From Levilactobacillus andaensis (GTDB taxonomy: Bacteria; Bacillota; Bacilli; Lactobacillales; Lactobacillaceae): a DNA stretch of 64,000 nucleotides. The DNA lies in NCBI RefSeq assembly GCF_016861695.1, contig NZ_BOLP01000003.1, forward strand, positions 248,001-312,000, given 5' to 3'. The notes beneath the pieces are model-generated. The model had not been told where the DNA came from. It did no database searches and was given only the letters and a program-made list of their open reading frames with translations. Position numbers and translations under genes: made by a program. This document shows positions 26,213-35,112 of the stretch, piece by piece. Each line of letters opens with the position of its first letter. Position 1 is the stretch's first letter.

Positions 26213-28378
26213 TTAGGCCATTGCAAACTCATTTTGCGCAGTTTCATAAGCTTCAATGACTTCCTCATCAGATATTTTTTTGCGCTCTGACATTACATCT
26301 GATACGGCACCACCGACTAACACTGTCCGCGCATATCCACGTCTGTCATCGGCAGCAAACATATCTTTCAGCCATGAACTGAATTTTTTATTCTGGAATG
26401 TCTTACCCAAAACCTCTTGATACTCTTCATCTGAAAGACCCGATGCCATCACGATATCCAAGAACTCCTCCTTGAATACCTGGTACATCTCTTTAGCATC
26501 GTCTTCAATGAATTCATCCATAATCTTCTTAGTAAAGTAACCTGTAATTGCTGCTCCAATCCCGCCAACAACCAAGCCGGCTGGTCCTAACGCCACACTA
26601 ACTGCGATAGAAACACCACCAATAACCGAATCCTTAGTTAGCTGTGCTGTTGAAATACGACCCCTTAAGGCATTTACAATTGATGGGCCAAAAGTAATAG
26701 CAAATACTGCCACGTTACCTGCATACCTACCAATATCTTCGGCAGATTCCTTCATCCCAATACTTTTTCCAATCTTTGAAACAGCCAGCTTCTTCACCAT
26801 ATTTGATTTAGACATTTGGCTAGCGAATAATATAATTCCGCTGCTGACCATGCCAGAGCTAAACGCTGATTTACCAGCCATTTTGGCGGCTTCTTTTCGA
26901 TCAACACCCCGCCATATAGCCATAGAATATGTCATAAGAAAGGTAAATCCGGCAGCTGGGAGTGACTGTTCTACCGCATTAAGCGTATCGACTTTAAGTG
27001 ATTCAATCGTTCCTGCCTTAGCAACATTAGCATAGTACTCACCGTTAAATTTTCCTTTTTTAACCATGCTACTTGCTTGATTAGGATCCGTAACACCCTC
27101 CACGTTGCCTTTCTTAATTTGCTCTTTCATGTACTGAACCGATTTATTATATTGATCCTTTGGAACTTCCGTAGGCATGCTACCATACTGATATTTACCA
27201 TCTGTGAAAGATAGCTTAATACTATCCGCTGTATTTCTACCAATATACTGTCCCTTATTATCCAGCTGAATAGATGTCTTCACCTGAACCTTCTTGCCAA
27301 AGCTCAACCGGTCTGCACCATGCTTGGCATTATCCTGACCGACCAATCCACTGTTAGTTAAATAACCGCCGTCCATAACTGAGTTTGCGTATTCGGCCGC
27401 CACCCCATGCCCTTGACGCCCATTTACCATTTGATTTGTCTGAATGTTATGCAGGTTATGGGCTGATACATTTCCTGCTTGTGCACCCAATCCCGTACGC
27501 AGTGCACTTGCATCGCCATCTACGTCTAGTTTTTTACCGGTCTCTTCGCTGTATTCATCAAATAACTTTTCTCTTTGCTCACTTGGCTCTTCCGTTTGGT
27601 GCCCAACCTCTTCAAACTTTACCAAATCATTTTTAAATTCATCCTCAGCTTGGCTATCAATCTTCCCGGTATACAAATCACGGGTGAATCCCGAGTCGAT
27701 TAAGTTCTGAACATCACTTACCAAGGCCTCGGCATTTAATAAATTATAGCCACCTAATGAAATTTCAATCTGCTTACTCTGCGAACGGACTGTCACCTTA
27801 TTATTTTCTTCATCGAATGATATAAACCACAATCCTGAGAACAAAATTTCAGTGCTCTTGACATTAGACTTTTGATCTTTAGAGTTCTTATCTTCAACGC
27901 TTTGAGTAGCCATCCCAATCCCACGGTTTGTAATAACTAAGCCGTACTCGCGTAGTTCAGAATCAATCTCGCTTCTAACTGGATAATAACCATACACCGT
28001 ATCACCGTCAGAAAATAGATGTTTAAAAGACGAGGCAAAAAATTCAGCACGTCCCAGGGGAACCTCATCACCAGAAAACGGCATTGTTTTTCCCATATCA
28101 TCCATGCACTGACTAATCTGCATGTAGTCATAATTACTTTCTACATCTTGATTGACCCACTTATTGAATTGCTGTTCTCTCTTCTTTTCCTGGTTGCTAT
28201 CGCTATTTTGATATAGCCAGATTCCCACCATGGCAGCAACAACTAACATGATGATTGGGTGAGCACCAAACATTTGAAGCAAAATGATGATTAATGGGAT
28301 ACCCACAATCCATTCCCAATATTTTTTCCCAATCGTAACCGCAATCCCAATTACGGCAATTATTATAATAAATTCCAC
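26213..28378 (-). CDS. Large membrane protein with PH-like region and possible PD-(D/E)xK nuclease core
   Basis: GTG 28378 is ten bases after AAGGA; GTG 28387 is too close. About 721 residues. Two N-terminal helices (1-55) are followed by a region near 100-230 with GYYPVRSEIDSELREYGLVI and a beta-rich pattern like PH/GRAM domains. Near 315-370 come GRQGHGVAAEYANSVMDGG, NAKHGADRL and KKVQVKTS. The D followed by QxK resembles a PD-(D/E)xK nuclease centre. A run of C-terminal helices includes a glycine-rich segment (GPAGLVVGGIGAAITGYF) and an acidic cytoplasmic tail. I know similar unnamed proteins by pattern but no function. Defence or toxin roles are inference. Confidence 0.6.
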   Translation of the reverse strand: MEFIIIIAVIGIAVTIGKKYWEWIVGIPLIIILLQMFGAHPIIMLVVAAMVGIWLYQNSDSNQEKKREQQFNKWVNQDVESNYDYMQISQCMDDMGKTMPFSGDEVPLGRAEFFASSFKHLFSDGDTVYGYYPVRSEIDSELREYGLVITNRGIGMATQSVEDKNSKDQKSNVKSTEILFSGLWFISFDEENNKVTVRSQSKQIEISLGGYNLLNAEALVSDVQNLIDSGFTRDLYTGKIDSQAEDEFKNDLVKFEEVGHQTEEPSEQREKLFDEYSEETGKKLDVDGDASALRTGLGAQAGNVSAHNLHNIQTNQMVNGRQGHGVAAEYANSVMDGGYLTNSGLVGQDNAKHGADRLSFGKKVQVKTSIQLDNKGQYIGRNTADSIKLSFTDGKYQYGSMPTEVPKDQYNKSVQYMKEQIKKGNVEGVTDPNQASSMVKKGKFNGEYYANVAKAGTIESLKVDTLNAVEQSLPAAGFTFLMTYSMAIWRGVDRKEAAKMAGKSAFSSGMVSSGIILFASQMSKSNMVKKLAVSKIGKSIGMKESAEDIGRYAGNVAVFAITFGPSIVNALRGRISTAQLTKDSVIGGVSIAVSVALGPAGLVVGGIGAAITGYFTKKIMDEFIEDDAKEMYQVFKEEFLDIVMASGLSDEEYQEVLGKTFQNKKFSSWLKDMFAADDRRGYARTVLVGGAVSDVMSERKKISDEEVIEAYETAQNEFAMA

Positions 28379-28413
28379 AACCAGCACTTCCTTACCAGAT
28401 TTGAATTTCTATT

Positions 28414-28454
28414 AAAACAGCAAAACTATCCTCGCTAAATAGTTTTGCTGTTTT
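28414..28454 (-). terminator. 16-bp perfect hairpin upstream of the large membrane protein gene
   Basis: AAAACAGCAAAACTAT (28414-28429) pairs with ATAGTTTTGCTGTTTT (28439-28454). It ends some 20 bases before the ribosome site of the large gene. It may stop transcripts from the HTH genes or act as an attenuator. Confidence 0.65.
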
Positions 28455-28570
28455 AATGTTAAATGGGTATATTCACTTTATAATTATATCCCTACAGCAG
28501 CAATGTTGTCACCGCTTTCATAGGCGAAATATATTCTAATAGCACCGACTATCTCTATTCCTTAAAGACT

Positions 28571-28831
28571 CTACTTTTCCTTCCGCCCCTCCTGAATCAT
28601 CTGCCGCACCCAACGCTGAGAATAATCATACTTGCGCGTGAGCTCGGCGATATTGTGGCCGTCGTACTCAGTCAGGATCTGCTTAGCCACCTTATCGCGG
28701 TTATAGAGGCGCATGGGAAACGAGACCTGCTGCCCGCGGTAAACCTGATATAATTTTTCCGTTAATTCCTCACCTAATAAATCGTATAGTTGTGCGTATG
28801 AATCTTGTAATAAATCGACCCGCATTGTCAT
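28571..28831 (-). CDS. Mor-family HTH protein 1
   Basis: ATG 28831 lies seven bases after AAGGAGGAA; earlier starts touch or lack a site. The 86-residue product has the Mor-type dimer region (YQVYRGQQVSFPMRLYNRDK) and a C-terminal helix-turn-helix (IAELTRKYDYSQRWVRQMIQ). Mor and C proteins of phage Mu activate middle and late genes. Stand-alone relatives occur in Firmicutes, often in phage-derived or accessory regions. A second paralogue lies upstream on the same strand. Confidence 0.75.
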   Translation of the reverse strand: MTMRVDLLQDSYAQLYDLLGEELTEKLYQVYRGQQVSFPMRLYNRDKVAKQILTEYDGHNIAELTRKYDYSQRWVRQMIQEGRKEK

Positions 28832-28942
28832 GTGCATTTCCTCCTTGATTAGTTCGTGCTTTCTACCCTCCATAGATTAGCAAACGTCACCGGCCGACTA
28901 AAATGGCTTTGGCCGGGGACGTGACCGGCAGTCTGCAGCGCA

Positions 28943-29200
28943 TTACGCCGATGGTTTTGCTAGAATCCTGCGAATCGTGCGGCTCGAGTAATTGTGCCGG
29001 CGGGCCAACGCCACCACGCTCGCCCCCTGCTCGTACTCCTGACAAATGAGGGCTGCTTCCCGTTGCTGGTCCAACAACCGCCGTGGAAAGCTGATCTGCG
29101 CGCCCCCGTAATAGGCACACAATTTCCGCGTGGCGCCCGGGCCAATCAACCGCGCCAGCTCCTGATACAACGCCTGCCAATTCTGAATGTCATCCATCAT
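28943..29200 (-). CDS. Mor-family HTH protein 2
   Basis: ATG 29200 (or 29197, next codon) follows GGGAGGG. The roughly 85-residue product aligns with the neighbour: CAYYGGAQISFPRRLLDQQR and VVALARRHNYSSRTIRRIL against YQVYRGQQVSFPMRL and IAELTRKYDYSQRWVRQMI. Much richer in GC than Mor-like protein 1, so the pair is an old duplication or was acquired separately. It is divergent from the WYL regulator, with starts only 88 bases apart, and could share control with it. Confidence 0.75.
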   Translation of the reverse strand: MMDDIQNWQALYQELARLIGPGATRKLCAYYGGAQISFPRRLLDQQREAALICQEYEQGASVVALARRHNYSSRTIRRILAKPSA

Positions 29201-29288
29201 GAATCCCTCCCATTGCGAACTGATTGACCACAGTTTACAATGACAGATAGACAGCATACGTCCACCTACTAAAAAGGAGTCCTCCCCC

Positions 29289-30233
29289 ATGAATGCCGCT
29301 TATCGCCAACTAACTATTTTTCAACTGCTCATCAGCCAGCACATCGTCAACAAGGCCGCCCTCGCCGACCAATTTCAGGTCAGCTTGCGCGTGATCCAGC
29401 GTGACCTCAGCCAAATTCGCCAGTTCATTGCCGAACAAAATTTATTTTATAAATTGGTCTACCGCCGTCAATTTGACGGCTACCAGCTCATCACCACGCA
29501 GGCCAGCGTGTCCAAACAAGCCGTGCTAGTGCTCATCAAGATTGCGCTGGCCAGCCGGTCCTTGACCACAGCCGAAATGACCCAGACCATCGACGGCTTG
29601 CTCCAGCTGCTGCCGCTCGCCGACCAACAGGAAATTCGCCCCATCATTAAAAACGAACGTTTCTACTATCAGCCGGTCCACCACGGACAAGACCTGCTCA
29701 CCAACATCTGGGAGCTCAGCCAATTTATCACGCAACAACAGGCCGTGACCATCACGTATCAAAAACAGCACCGAGAAATTGTGACGCGGACGATTTTGCC
29801 GGAAGCCATCATCTTTTCCGAATATTACTTTTACGTAATCGCCTACAACGCCAAGTACGACAACAATCTCTTCTACCGCGTCGACCGGATTCGCCACCTG
29901 CAAACGACCAGTCAGGCCATCACCCGGACCCGGGCTCAACGCGTGGAAGATGGCGAGCTGCGGCGACTTTTGCACTACATGCAACCGGGCAAAAAAATAA
30001 CCCTACAGTTTAAATTCTGGGGGATCGTCGAAGCCGCCCTCGACCGCTTTCCCACGGCCACCGTCATCAAGGAATACCCCGCCGAAAAGGCCGTGTTGAT
30101 TGAGGCCACCGCCTTTGCCTGGGGTGCCAAGATGTGGCTGCTGAGTCAGGGCGCCAACGTCCAGGTCGTGGCGCCCCAATCATTCGTCGCCGATTTTCAA
30201 GCGGAGCTCAAGCGGATGGCGGACCGCTATTAA
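29289..30233 (+). CDS. WYL-domain transcriptional regulator
   Basis: ATG 29289 follows AAAAGGAG. The 314-residue protein has an N-terminal winged helix (VNKAALADQFQVSLRVIQRD), then a WYL domain near residues 150-230 with VTITYQKQHREIV and YYFYVIAYNAKYDNNLFYRVDRI, and a C-terminal WCX-type extension. WYL proteins bind nucleotides or nucleic acids and often repress phage-defence genes. Here it borders the large membrane protein and the Mor-like genes, which fits such a role but does not prove it. Confidence 0.85.
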   Translation: MNAAYRQLTIFQLLISQHIVNKAALADQFQVSLRVIQRDLSQIRQFIAEQNLFYKLVYRRQFDGYQLITTQASVSKQAVLVLIKIALASRSLTTAEMTQTIDGLLQLLPLADQQEIRPIIKNERFYYQPVHHGQDLLTNIWELSQFITQQQAVTITYQKQHREIVTRTILPEAIIFSEYYFYVIAYNAKYDNNLFYRVDRIRHLQTTSQAITRTRAQRVEDGELRRLLHYMQPGKKITLQFKFWGIVEAALDRFPTATVIKEYPAEKAVLIEATAFAWGAKMWLLSQGANVQVVAPQSFVADFQAELKRMADRY

Positions 30234-30245
30234 CCATCACCCAAG

Positions 30246-30290
30246 CACCGGAAGCTGGTCATTGTTTCACTGACTACTTCCGGTGTTTTT
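30246..30290 (+). terminator. Terminator after the WYL gene
   Basis: CACCGGAAG pairs with CTTCCGGTG, followed by five T. Confidence 0.75.
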
Positions 30291-30471
30291 ATATCGTCAT
30301 TCGCGGCAACTCGCCATTTCCCTTCGATTACCGTTCACATTTCTTAGTGCATTTTTCACTGCATTCTTCCATATTTCACTACCCGTTTTCCCGTTTTAAG
30401 CGTATGATTAAGGAAGTCAATTAAGGTAGTTTGAAACTATCAACACGATGACTAAGGAGTGCATTTTACAT

Positions 30472-31176
30472 ATGAAGAAATGGAAATTCGGCCTCGTTGC
30501 CGGGCTAATGCTGCTGTTGCCACTGGCTTTGAGTACCACGACGGTCGCTAAGGCGGAGACGACGGCCACCACAGAATCGACCACTAAGCCGGCCAAGAAG
30601 ACCACCACCAAGCCTAAGGTCAAGGCGAAGGCCAAGAAACACTACCTGATCGTAATGGGTCATGGTGCCGGCGACCCCGGCGCTCGCGGGAACGGGACGA
30701 CGGAAGCCACCTTCCTGCGCAAGAACATGTTGCCCCAACTGCGGAAATACGCGAAGGAAGTCCAGAACAGCACCATCACGTTCTACAACCCTAAGCAAAA
30801 CCTGGTCAGCGACACCCTGTTTCATCACAAGGGCTCGTACAAGCTCAACAAGAAGACTACGGTTATCATGTTCCACTTGGATGCTCCGGCCGGCCACGGT
30901 GGTCACGTCATTATCCACAAGAAACACCCAACGGCCCGCGACAAGCGGCTCGCCAAGGTCATCAAGAAGTACGTTGGCCTGAACCGCGCCTACAACGGCT
31001 TTAGCTACCGGACCAACTTGCGAAACTGCAATGTCTTGCGGAAACGCGGTATCGACTACAGTTTGGTCGAATCCGGCTTCATCACCAACAAGACCGATGT
31101 TCACCACCTCAAGAAGAACATGGCAAAGATTGCCAAGGCGGATATCGAAGCCATTACCAACGAAAAAATTAAGTAA
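30472..31176 (+). CDS. Secreted N-acetylmuramoyl-L-alanine amidase (Amidase_3 type)
   Basis: ATG 30472 gives a clean signal peptide (MKKWKFGLVAGLMLLLPLAL, cut after AKA); an upstream ATG 30448 would bury it. A threonine- and lysine-rich linker leads to the catalytic domain, with MGHGAGDPGARGNGTTEATF, a second histidine in HHKGSY and the glutamate in SLVESGFITN. These match the zinc amidase pattern that cuts the stem peptide from muramic acid. About 234 residues, without a binding domain. Basic charge suits wall binding. A terminator follows directly. Confidence 0.85.
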   Translation: MKKWKFGLVAGLMLLLPLALSTTTVAKAETTATTESTTKPAKKTTTKPKVKAKAKKHYLIVMGHGAGDPGARGNGTTEATFLRKNMLPQLRKYAKEVQNSTITFYNPKQNLVSDTLFHHKGSYKLNKKTTVIMFHLDAPAGHGGHVIIHKKHPTARDKRLAKVIKKYVGLNRAYNGFSYRTNLRNCNVLRKRGIDYSLVESGFITNKTDVHHLKKNMAKIAKADIEAITNEKIK

Positions 31177-31185
31177 CCACCACGA

Positions 31186-31214
31186 AAAACCGGTCCATTC
31201 GGGGCCGGTTTTTT
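31186..31214 (+). terminator. Terminator after the amidase gene
   Basis: AAAACCGGTCC pairs with GGGGCCGGTTTTTT across a four-base loop. Confidence 0.85.
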
Positions 31215-31294
31215 CTGTCAATTTACCAAGAAAACTAATGTCGCTCATTCATATTGCGCTACCACTTGGTCACTGCTACACTGGGGGTTAAGCG

Positions 31295-31310
31295 CGTTTC
31301 ACATGGAACA
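31295..31310. promoter_or_regulatory. parS-like palindrome upstream of the SMR gene
   Basis: The minus strand reads TGTTCCATGTGAAACG, two bases from the consensus TGTTNCACGTGAAACA. It ends 16 bases before the start codon. Confidence 0.35.
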
Positions 31311-31326
31311 TTAGGGGGCGGCAGAA

Positions 31327-31650
31327 ATGCCATACATCTACTTGGGCATCGCCATTATTGGGGAATTAATTGGCACCAATTTGCTTAAGGTCGCGGCCGG
31401 CTTCACGCGGTTGTGGCCGTCACTGGGCGCGTTAATCGCGTACGGCCTGTGTTTCTACTTTTTATCAGTCGCTATGAAAAATATCGACCTGAACGTGGCC
31501 TATGCCATCTGGGCGGGCATCGGTATCGTCATTACCACCGCCATCTCCATCACCCTCTGGCACGAACCCATCAACCTCGCCAGCGTCTTCGGTATCGCCT
31601 TAGTCGTAGTTGGCGTGGTCGTTCTGAATCTGTATGGACCCGGTCATTAA
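31327..31650 (+). CDS. SMR-family multidrug efflux protein
   Basis: A 107-residue protein with four helices and the small multidrug resistance signature: IIGELIGTNLLK with the essential membrane glutamate, and NVAYAIWAGIGIV. Such proteins work as dimers that exchange cationic drugs or guanidinium for protons. Only one SMR gene is present, so it is likely a homodimer. ATG 31327 follows AGGGGG. A terminator follows. Confidence 0.9.
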   Translation: MPYIYLGIAIIGELIGTNLLKVAAGFTRLWPSLGALIAYGLCFYFLSVAMKNIDLNVAYAIWAGIGIVITTAISITLWHEPINLASVFGIALVVVGVVVLNLYGPGH

Positions 31651-31664
31651 ATAAACACAACCCT

Positions 31665-31700
31665 GCTCGTCACTAATTTACCTTGGTGGCGAGCTTTTTT
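31665..31700 (+). terminator. Terminator after the SMR gene
   Basis: GCTCGTCAC pairs with GTGGCGAGC, followed by six T. Confidence 0.8.
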
Positions 31701-31970
31701 GCTAGCTAGCTCAGCAACCCGCAGCAATCGAAAATACGTGATTTTCACCAATTACAATCATACAAGGGCCTCATTAGTTTAGTTATTAATAACAGCGGCC
31801 ATTTACTAATAAACGGCAAATAACTGATTTTACTTCACAATATTCCTGACTGGCCGGCAATAGAACCACTGTTTTCTAAAATGCCAGCCATTATTAAAAG
31901 TTCGATAGGTTACTAAAAAATCCCCTAAAATTTTCTGCCGATTAGAGGCAGTAAGGCTAGCGGGGTCGTT

Positions 31971-32011
31971 TATACTGTTTTACTTGTGAATAATTTTGCA
32001 TTTCATCACAA
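31971..32011 (+). promoter_or_regulatory. -10 element and Rex-like dyad in the aldA leader
   Basis: The 535-base gap before aldA holds no gene. TATACT (31971-31976) is followed at the expected transcript start by TTGTGA (31984-31989) and TCACAA (32006-32011), a perfect dyad with a 16-base centre. The Rex redox repressor binds the same half-sites with a six-base centre; here there is one extra helical turn. The leader would be about 250 bases long. Confidence 0.4.
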
Positions 32012-32235
32012 AAAGGACTAGAACGAAAGGTGAGAAGTCGGACAAGAGCGTGTTACGTGAATGCTATTGATTGCTCAGGATTTAACATAATGTTGTTTTT
32101 TAGACATTGATTCCCTGCAAACGTGGGTTGCGCACGTCAGGATAATCAGTGTTGTAGCTGTTTTCATTTGTCGCCTAATTCGTTTTATAGCTACCCTCCC
32201 AAGAAGAGCAGCTGGGAAAGGAAGTATTTTACATC

Positions 32236-33711
32236 ATGGCACAAAGTTCTGTTGCATTAAAACACTATCAAATGTACATCAACGGTGAATTTAGAGATTC
32301 TTCTTCAGGCAATCTGATCACTGTTATCAACCCGGCTACCGGTGAACCAATTTCTACGGTCCCAAGTGCGACGGTCGATGAAGCTCGCGAAGCTATCGAT
32401 GCTGCTTACGAAGCACAGAAGTCATGGAAGTTGGTTCCCGCCGCAACTCGAGGCCAATACTTACACGATGTGGCTACCGAGATCCGTAAAGATTCCGACC
32501 ACTTGATTGCAATGCTTCAAGAAGAACAAGGCAAAATCAAGTCCTTAGCAACCACCGAAATTTTATTCTCAGCCGACTACTTCGACTATATGGCTAGCGC
32601 TTCTCGGACCTATGAAGGAGAAATTCTTCAATCCGACAACGCTAACGAAAGCATCATGATCGACAAACAACCAATCGGTGTTGCCGCTGGGATTTTACCT
32701 TGGAACTTCCCATTCTTCCTGATTGCCCGGAAGATGGGTCCAGCTTTGGTTACTGGGAACACGATCGTTATGAAACCAAGTACCGACACGCCTAACTTAG
32801 GCCTGGAATTTGCCAAGATCGTTGAAAAGGTTGGGATTCCTAAGGGTGTTGTCAACATCATTACCGGTCCTGGTGCCGTCATTGGTGACGAACTTTCCAA
32901 GAACAAGAAGATCGGCATTATCAGTTTGACCGGTTCCGTTAACTCCGGGAAGCGGGTCATGGCTGCGGCTGCGACTCACATGGCCAAGGTTTCTTTGGAA
33001 CTTGGTGGGAAAGCCCCTGCTATCGTCTGCAAGGATGCTGACATTGACTTGGCCGTTCAATCCATCATCGACTCTCGTGTCGACAACAACGGTCAACTTT
33101 GCAACAACTGTGAACGGGTCTACGTTCAAGAAGACGTTGCGGATGAATTCACGAAGAAATTGGCAACCAAGATGGGCGAAGTTACCGTCGGCGACCCAAT
33201 GGCTAATGAAGACATCGGCATGGGTCCACTGATCAACCAAGCTGCTTTGGACAAGGTATCTGGCATGGTCGACCGCGCTGTTAAGGCTGGTGGCAAGCTG
33301 GAAACCGGTGGCCACGTGGTTAAGATTGCTAAGGGCTTCTACTTCGAACCAACCGTTATTTCTAACGTCAAACAAGACTCCGAAATCGTTCAAGACGAAA
33401 TCTTTGGCCCAGTACTTCCAGTATTGACCTTCAAGACTTTGGACGACGCCATCAACATGGCTAACGACAGCGACTTCGGGTTGACTTCATCAATCTTCAC
33501 CGAAAACATCGACAACGCAATGCGTGCTTCTCGTGAATTGGAAGATGGTGAAACTTACATCAACCGGTTCAACTTTGAAGCTATGAATGGGTCTCACTCC
33601 GGCTGGAAGGAATCCGGTATCGGTGGTGATGATGGTAAGCACGGGATTGAAGAATTCTTGAACACCCATGTTGTCTACCTGCAAGGCCATCCTGAAAAGG
33701 CTAATGGCTAA
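32236..33711 (+). CDS. aldA: NAD-dependent aldehyde dehydrogenase, AldA type
   Basis: A 491-residue aldehyde dehydrogenase with the active cysteine and its context in NNNGQLCNNCERVY, the glutamate in SLELGGKAP and the cofactor motif LTGSVNSG. The C-terminal segment NRFNFEAMNGSHSGWKESGI with GGDDGKHG resembles E. coli lactaldehyde/glycolaldehyde dehydrogenase AldA more than succinate-semialdehyde enzymes. It would oxidise short aldehydes to acids with NAD. Codon use is strongly biased (GGT, AAG, CCA), as in highly expressed genes. It is followed by its own terminator and then adh, with which it may work in redox balance. Confidence 0.85.
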   Translation: MAQSSVALKHYQMYINGEFRDSSSGNLITVINPATGEPISTVPSATVDEAREAIDAAYEAQKSWKLVPAATRGQYLHDVATEIRKDSDHLIAMLQEEQGKIKSLATTEILFSADYFDYMASASRTYEGEILQSDNANESIMIDKQPIGVAAGILPWNFPFFLIARKMGPALVTGNTIVMKPSTDTPNLGLEFAKIVEKVGIPKGVVNIITGPGAVIGDELSKNKKIGIISLTGSVNSGKRVMAAAATHMAKVSLELGGKAPAIVCKDADIDLAVQSIIDSRVDNNGQLCNNCERVYVQEDVADEFTKKLATKMGEVTVGDPMANEDIGMGPLINQAALDKVSGMVDRAVKAGGKLETGGHVVKIAKGFYFEPTVISNVKQDSEIVQDEIFGPVLPVLTFKTLDDAINMANDSDFGLTSSIFTENIDNAMRASRELEDGETYINRFNFEAMNGSHSGWKESGIGGDDGKHGIEEFLNTHVVYLQGHPEKANG

Positions 33712-33725
33712 CCATAGATTTGAAA

Positions 33726-33756
33726 GAAGATAATTCCGTCGCGAATTATCTTTTTT
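33726..33756 (+). terminator. Terminator after aldA
   Basis: GAAGATAATT pairs with AATTATCTTTTTTC across CCGTCGCG. Confidence 0.8.
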
Positions 33757-33881
33757 CAGCGAAATTCCCCTATGAATGTGAATTGAAAACGAGATCCCCG
33801 TCATTTTGGCGAGATTGGCTAACTGCTGGCAAACCCCGTCATATTGAGGATATCCCCCCGGATAGTGTGAAAATGCCGTTG

Positions 33882-33918
33882 TGGAAGCGCTTGCATTTTT
33901 AGCTATCTGTGTGATAAT
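33882..33918 (+). promoter_or_regulatory. cre site over the adh promoter
   Basis: TGGAAGCGCTTGCA (33882-33895) matches the CcpA cre consensus TGNAANCGNTNNCA. It overlaps a -35 TTGCAT (33891-33896) with -10 GATAAT (33913-33918) at 16 bases. Glucose repression by CcpA is expected. Confidence 0.7.
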
Positions 33919-33957
33919 TAACAAGTGTAAACAATAAATAAAAACGAGGTGCCAATT

Positions 33958-35082
33958 ATGAAGATTCAAGCTGCAGTTGTTGATAAGCAAAATGCTGATT
34001 TTGAAATTCGTGATGACGTTGAACTGGCTGACATGGGTCCGGACGACATTCAAGTCCACATGGTTGCTAGTGGGATCTGCCACTCTGACGAAGCTCTGCG
34101 TACTGGGGTTGCGGTCATCGACTATCCTATCGTTTTAGGCCACGAAGGTTCCGGGATCGTTGAAAAAGTTGGGCCAGAAGTTACCCAATTTAAGCCCGGC
34201 GACCACGTTGTTCTCAGTTTCTACGGCTGTGGGAACTGCAAGAGCTGTTTGAAGGGGATTCCTACCCAATGTGAAAACTACGCTGCCAACAACCTGTCTG
34301 GTGTTCGTCCAGACGGTACGGCGCACTTCACTGAAAATGGTCACAACGTTGCCGACATGTTCGACCAAAGTTCCTTCACGACAACCACGGTCGTTCGTGA
34401 ACGGAACGCCGTTAAGGTCGACAAGGACCTTGACTTACGGAAACTCGGACCTCTGGGCTGTGGCTACGTCACTGGTTCTGGGACTGTCCTGAATACCTTG
34501 AAGCCAAAGCCTGGTGACACGATTGCTGTCTTTGGTACTGGTGCCGTTGGTTTAGCTGCTATGATGGCTGGCCGTATCTCAGGTTGCACCAAGGTTATCG
34601 CCATTGACATCGTTGACTCTCGTTTGGACTTAGCTAAGGAACTCGGTGCTACCGACGTCATCAACAGTAAGAAGGTTGACGACGTGGTTAAAGCCGTTCA
34701 AGACTTGACCGGTGGCTACGGTGTTAACTACGCGGTTGACACGACCGGTGTTGCCAGCGTTATCTCCAACTCCATTCAAGCCTTAGCACAAGGTGGGACT
34801 TCAGCTGCCATCGCCGTTACGAACCATCATATCGACCTCGACACCTGGAACGACCTCTGTGTCAACGACAAGAGTGTCATCGGCGTTAACATGGGTGACT
34901 CCATTCCTCAAGTTGACATCCCTCGTTTAATCGAATTCTACAAGATGGGCCAATTCGACTTCGACAAGACTGAAAAGTTCTACAAGTTCAGTCAAATCAA
35001 TGAAGCCAATGCCGACTCCGTTTCCGGGAAGACCATCAAGCCAGTTCTGGTCATTGATGACAGCTACGTTCCTGGCAAATAA
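33958..35082 (+). CDS. Zinc-dependent alcohol dehydrogenase (aryl-alcohol type)
   Basis: ATG 33958 follows ACGAGGTG. The 374-residue protein has catalytic zinc ligands in SGICHSDE and GHEGSGIV, structural zinc cysteines in YGCGNCKSCLKGIPTQCEN, and the NAD motif FGTGAVGLAAMM. The layout matches the long-chain benzyl- or aryl-alcohol dehydrogenase branch. It probably reduces or oxidises aromatic or short aldehydes and alcohols. Codon bias is as strong as in aldA, so both are likely abundant. It is under a predicted cre site and ends at a strong terminator. Confidence 0.88.
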   Translation: MKIQAAVVDKQNADFEIRDDVELADMGPDDIQVHMVASGICHSDEALRTGVAVIDYPIVLGHEGSGIVEKVGPEVTQFKPGDHVVLSFYGCGNCKSCLKGIPTQCENYAANNLSGVRPDGTAHFTENGHNVADMFDQSSFTTTTVVRERNAVKVDKDLDLRKLGPLGCGYVTGSGTVLNTLKPKPGDTIAVFGTGAVGLAAMMAGRISGCTKVIAIDIVDSRLDLAKELGATDVINSKKVDDVVKAVQDLTGGYGVNYAVDTTGVASVISNSIQALAQGGTSAAIAVTNHHIDLDTWNDLCVNDKSVIGVNMGDSIPQVDIPRLIEFYKMGQFDFDKTEKFYKFSQINEANADSVSGKTIKPVLVIDDSYVPGK

Positions 35083-35112
35083 AACAACTAACATGATTCT
35101 TTAACATTCTTG

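Noticed and set aside
30505-31248. A 247-codon minus-strand frame opposite the amidase gene
   Set aside because: It is the antisense of the amidase and mirrors its lysine and threonine codons as valine- and leucine-rich sequence.
32797-34083. Minus-strand frames of about 200 codons opposite aldA and adh
   Set aside because: Strong codon bias in the true genes opens the antisense frame; no start sites or motifs.
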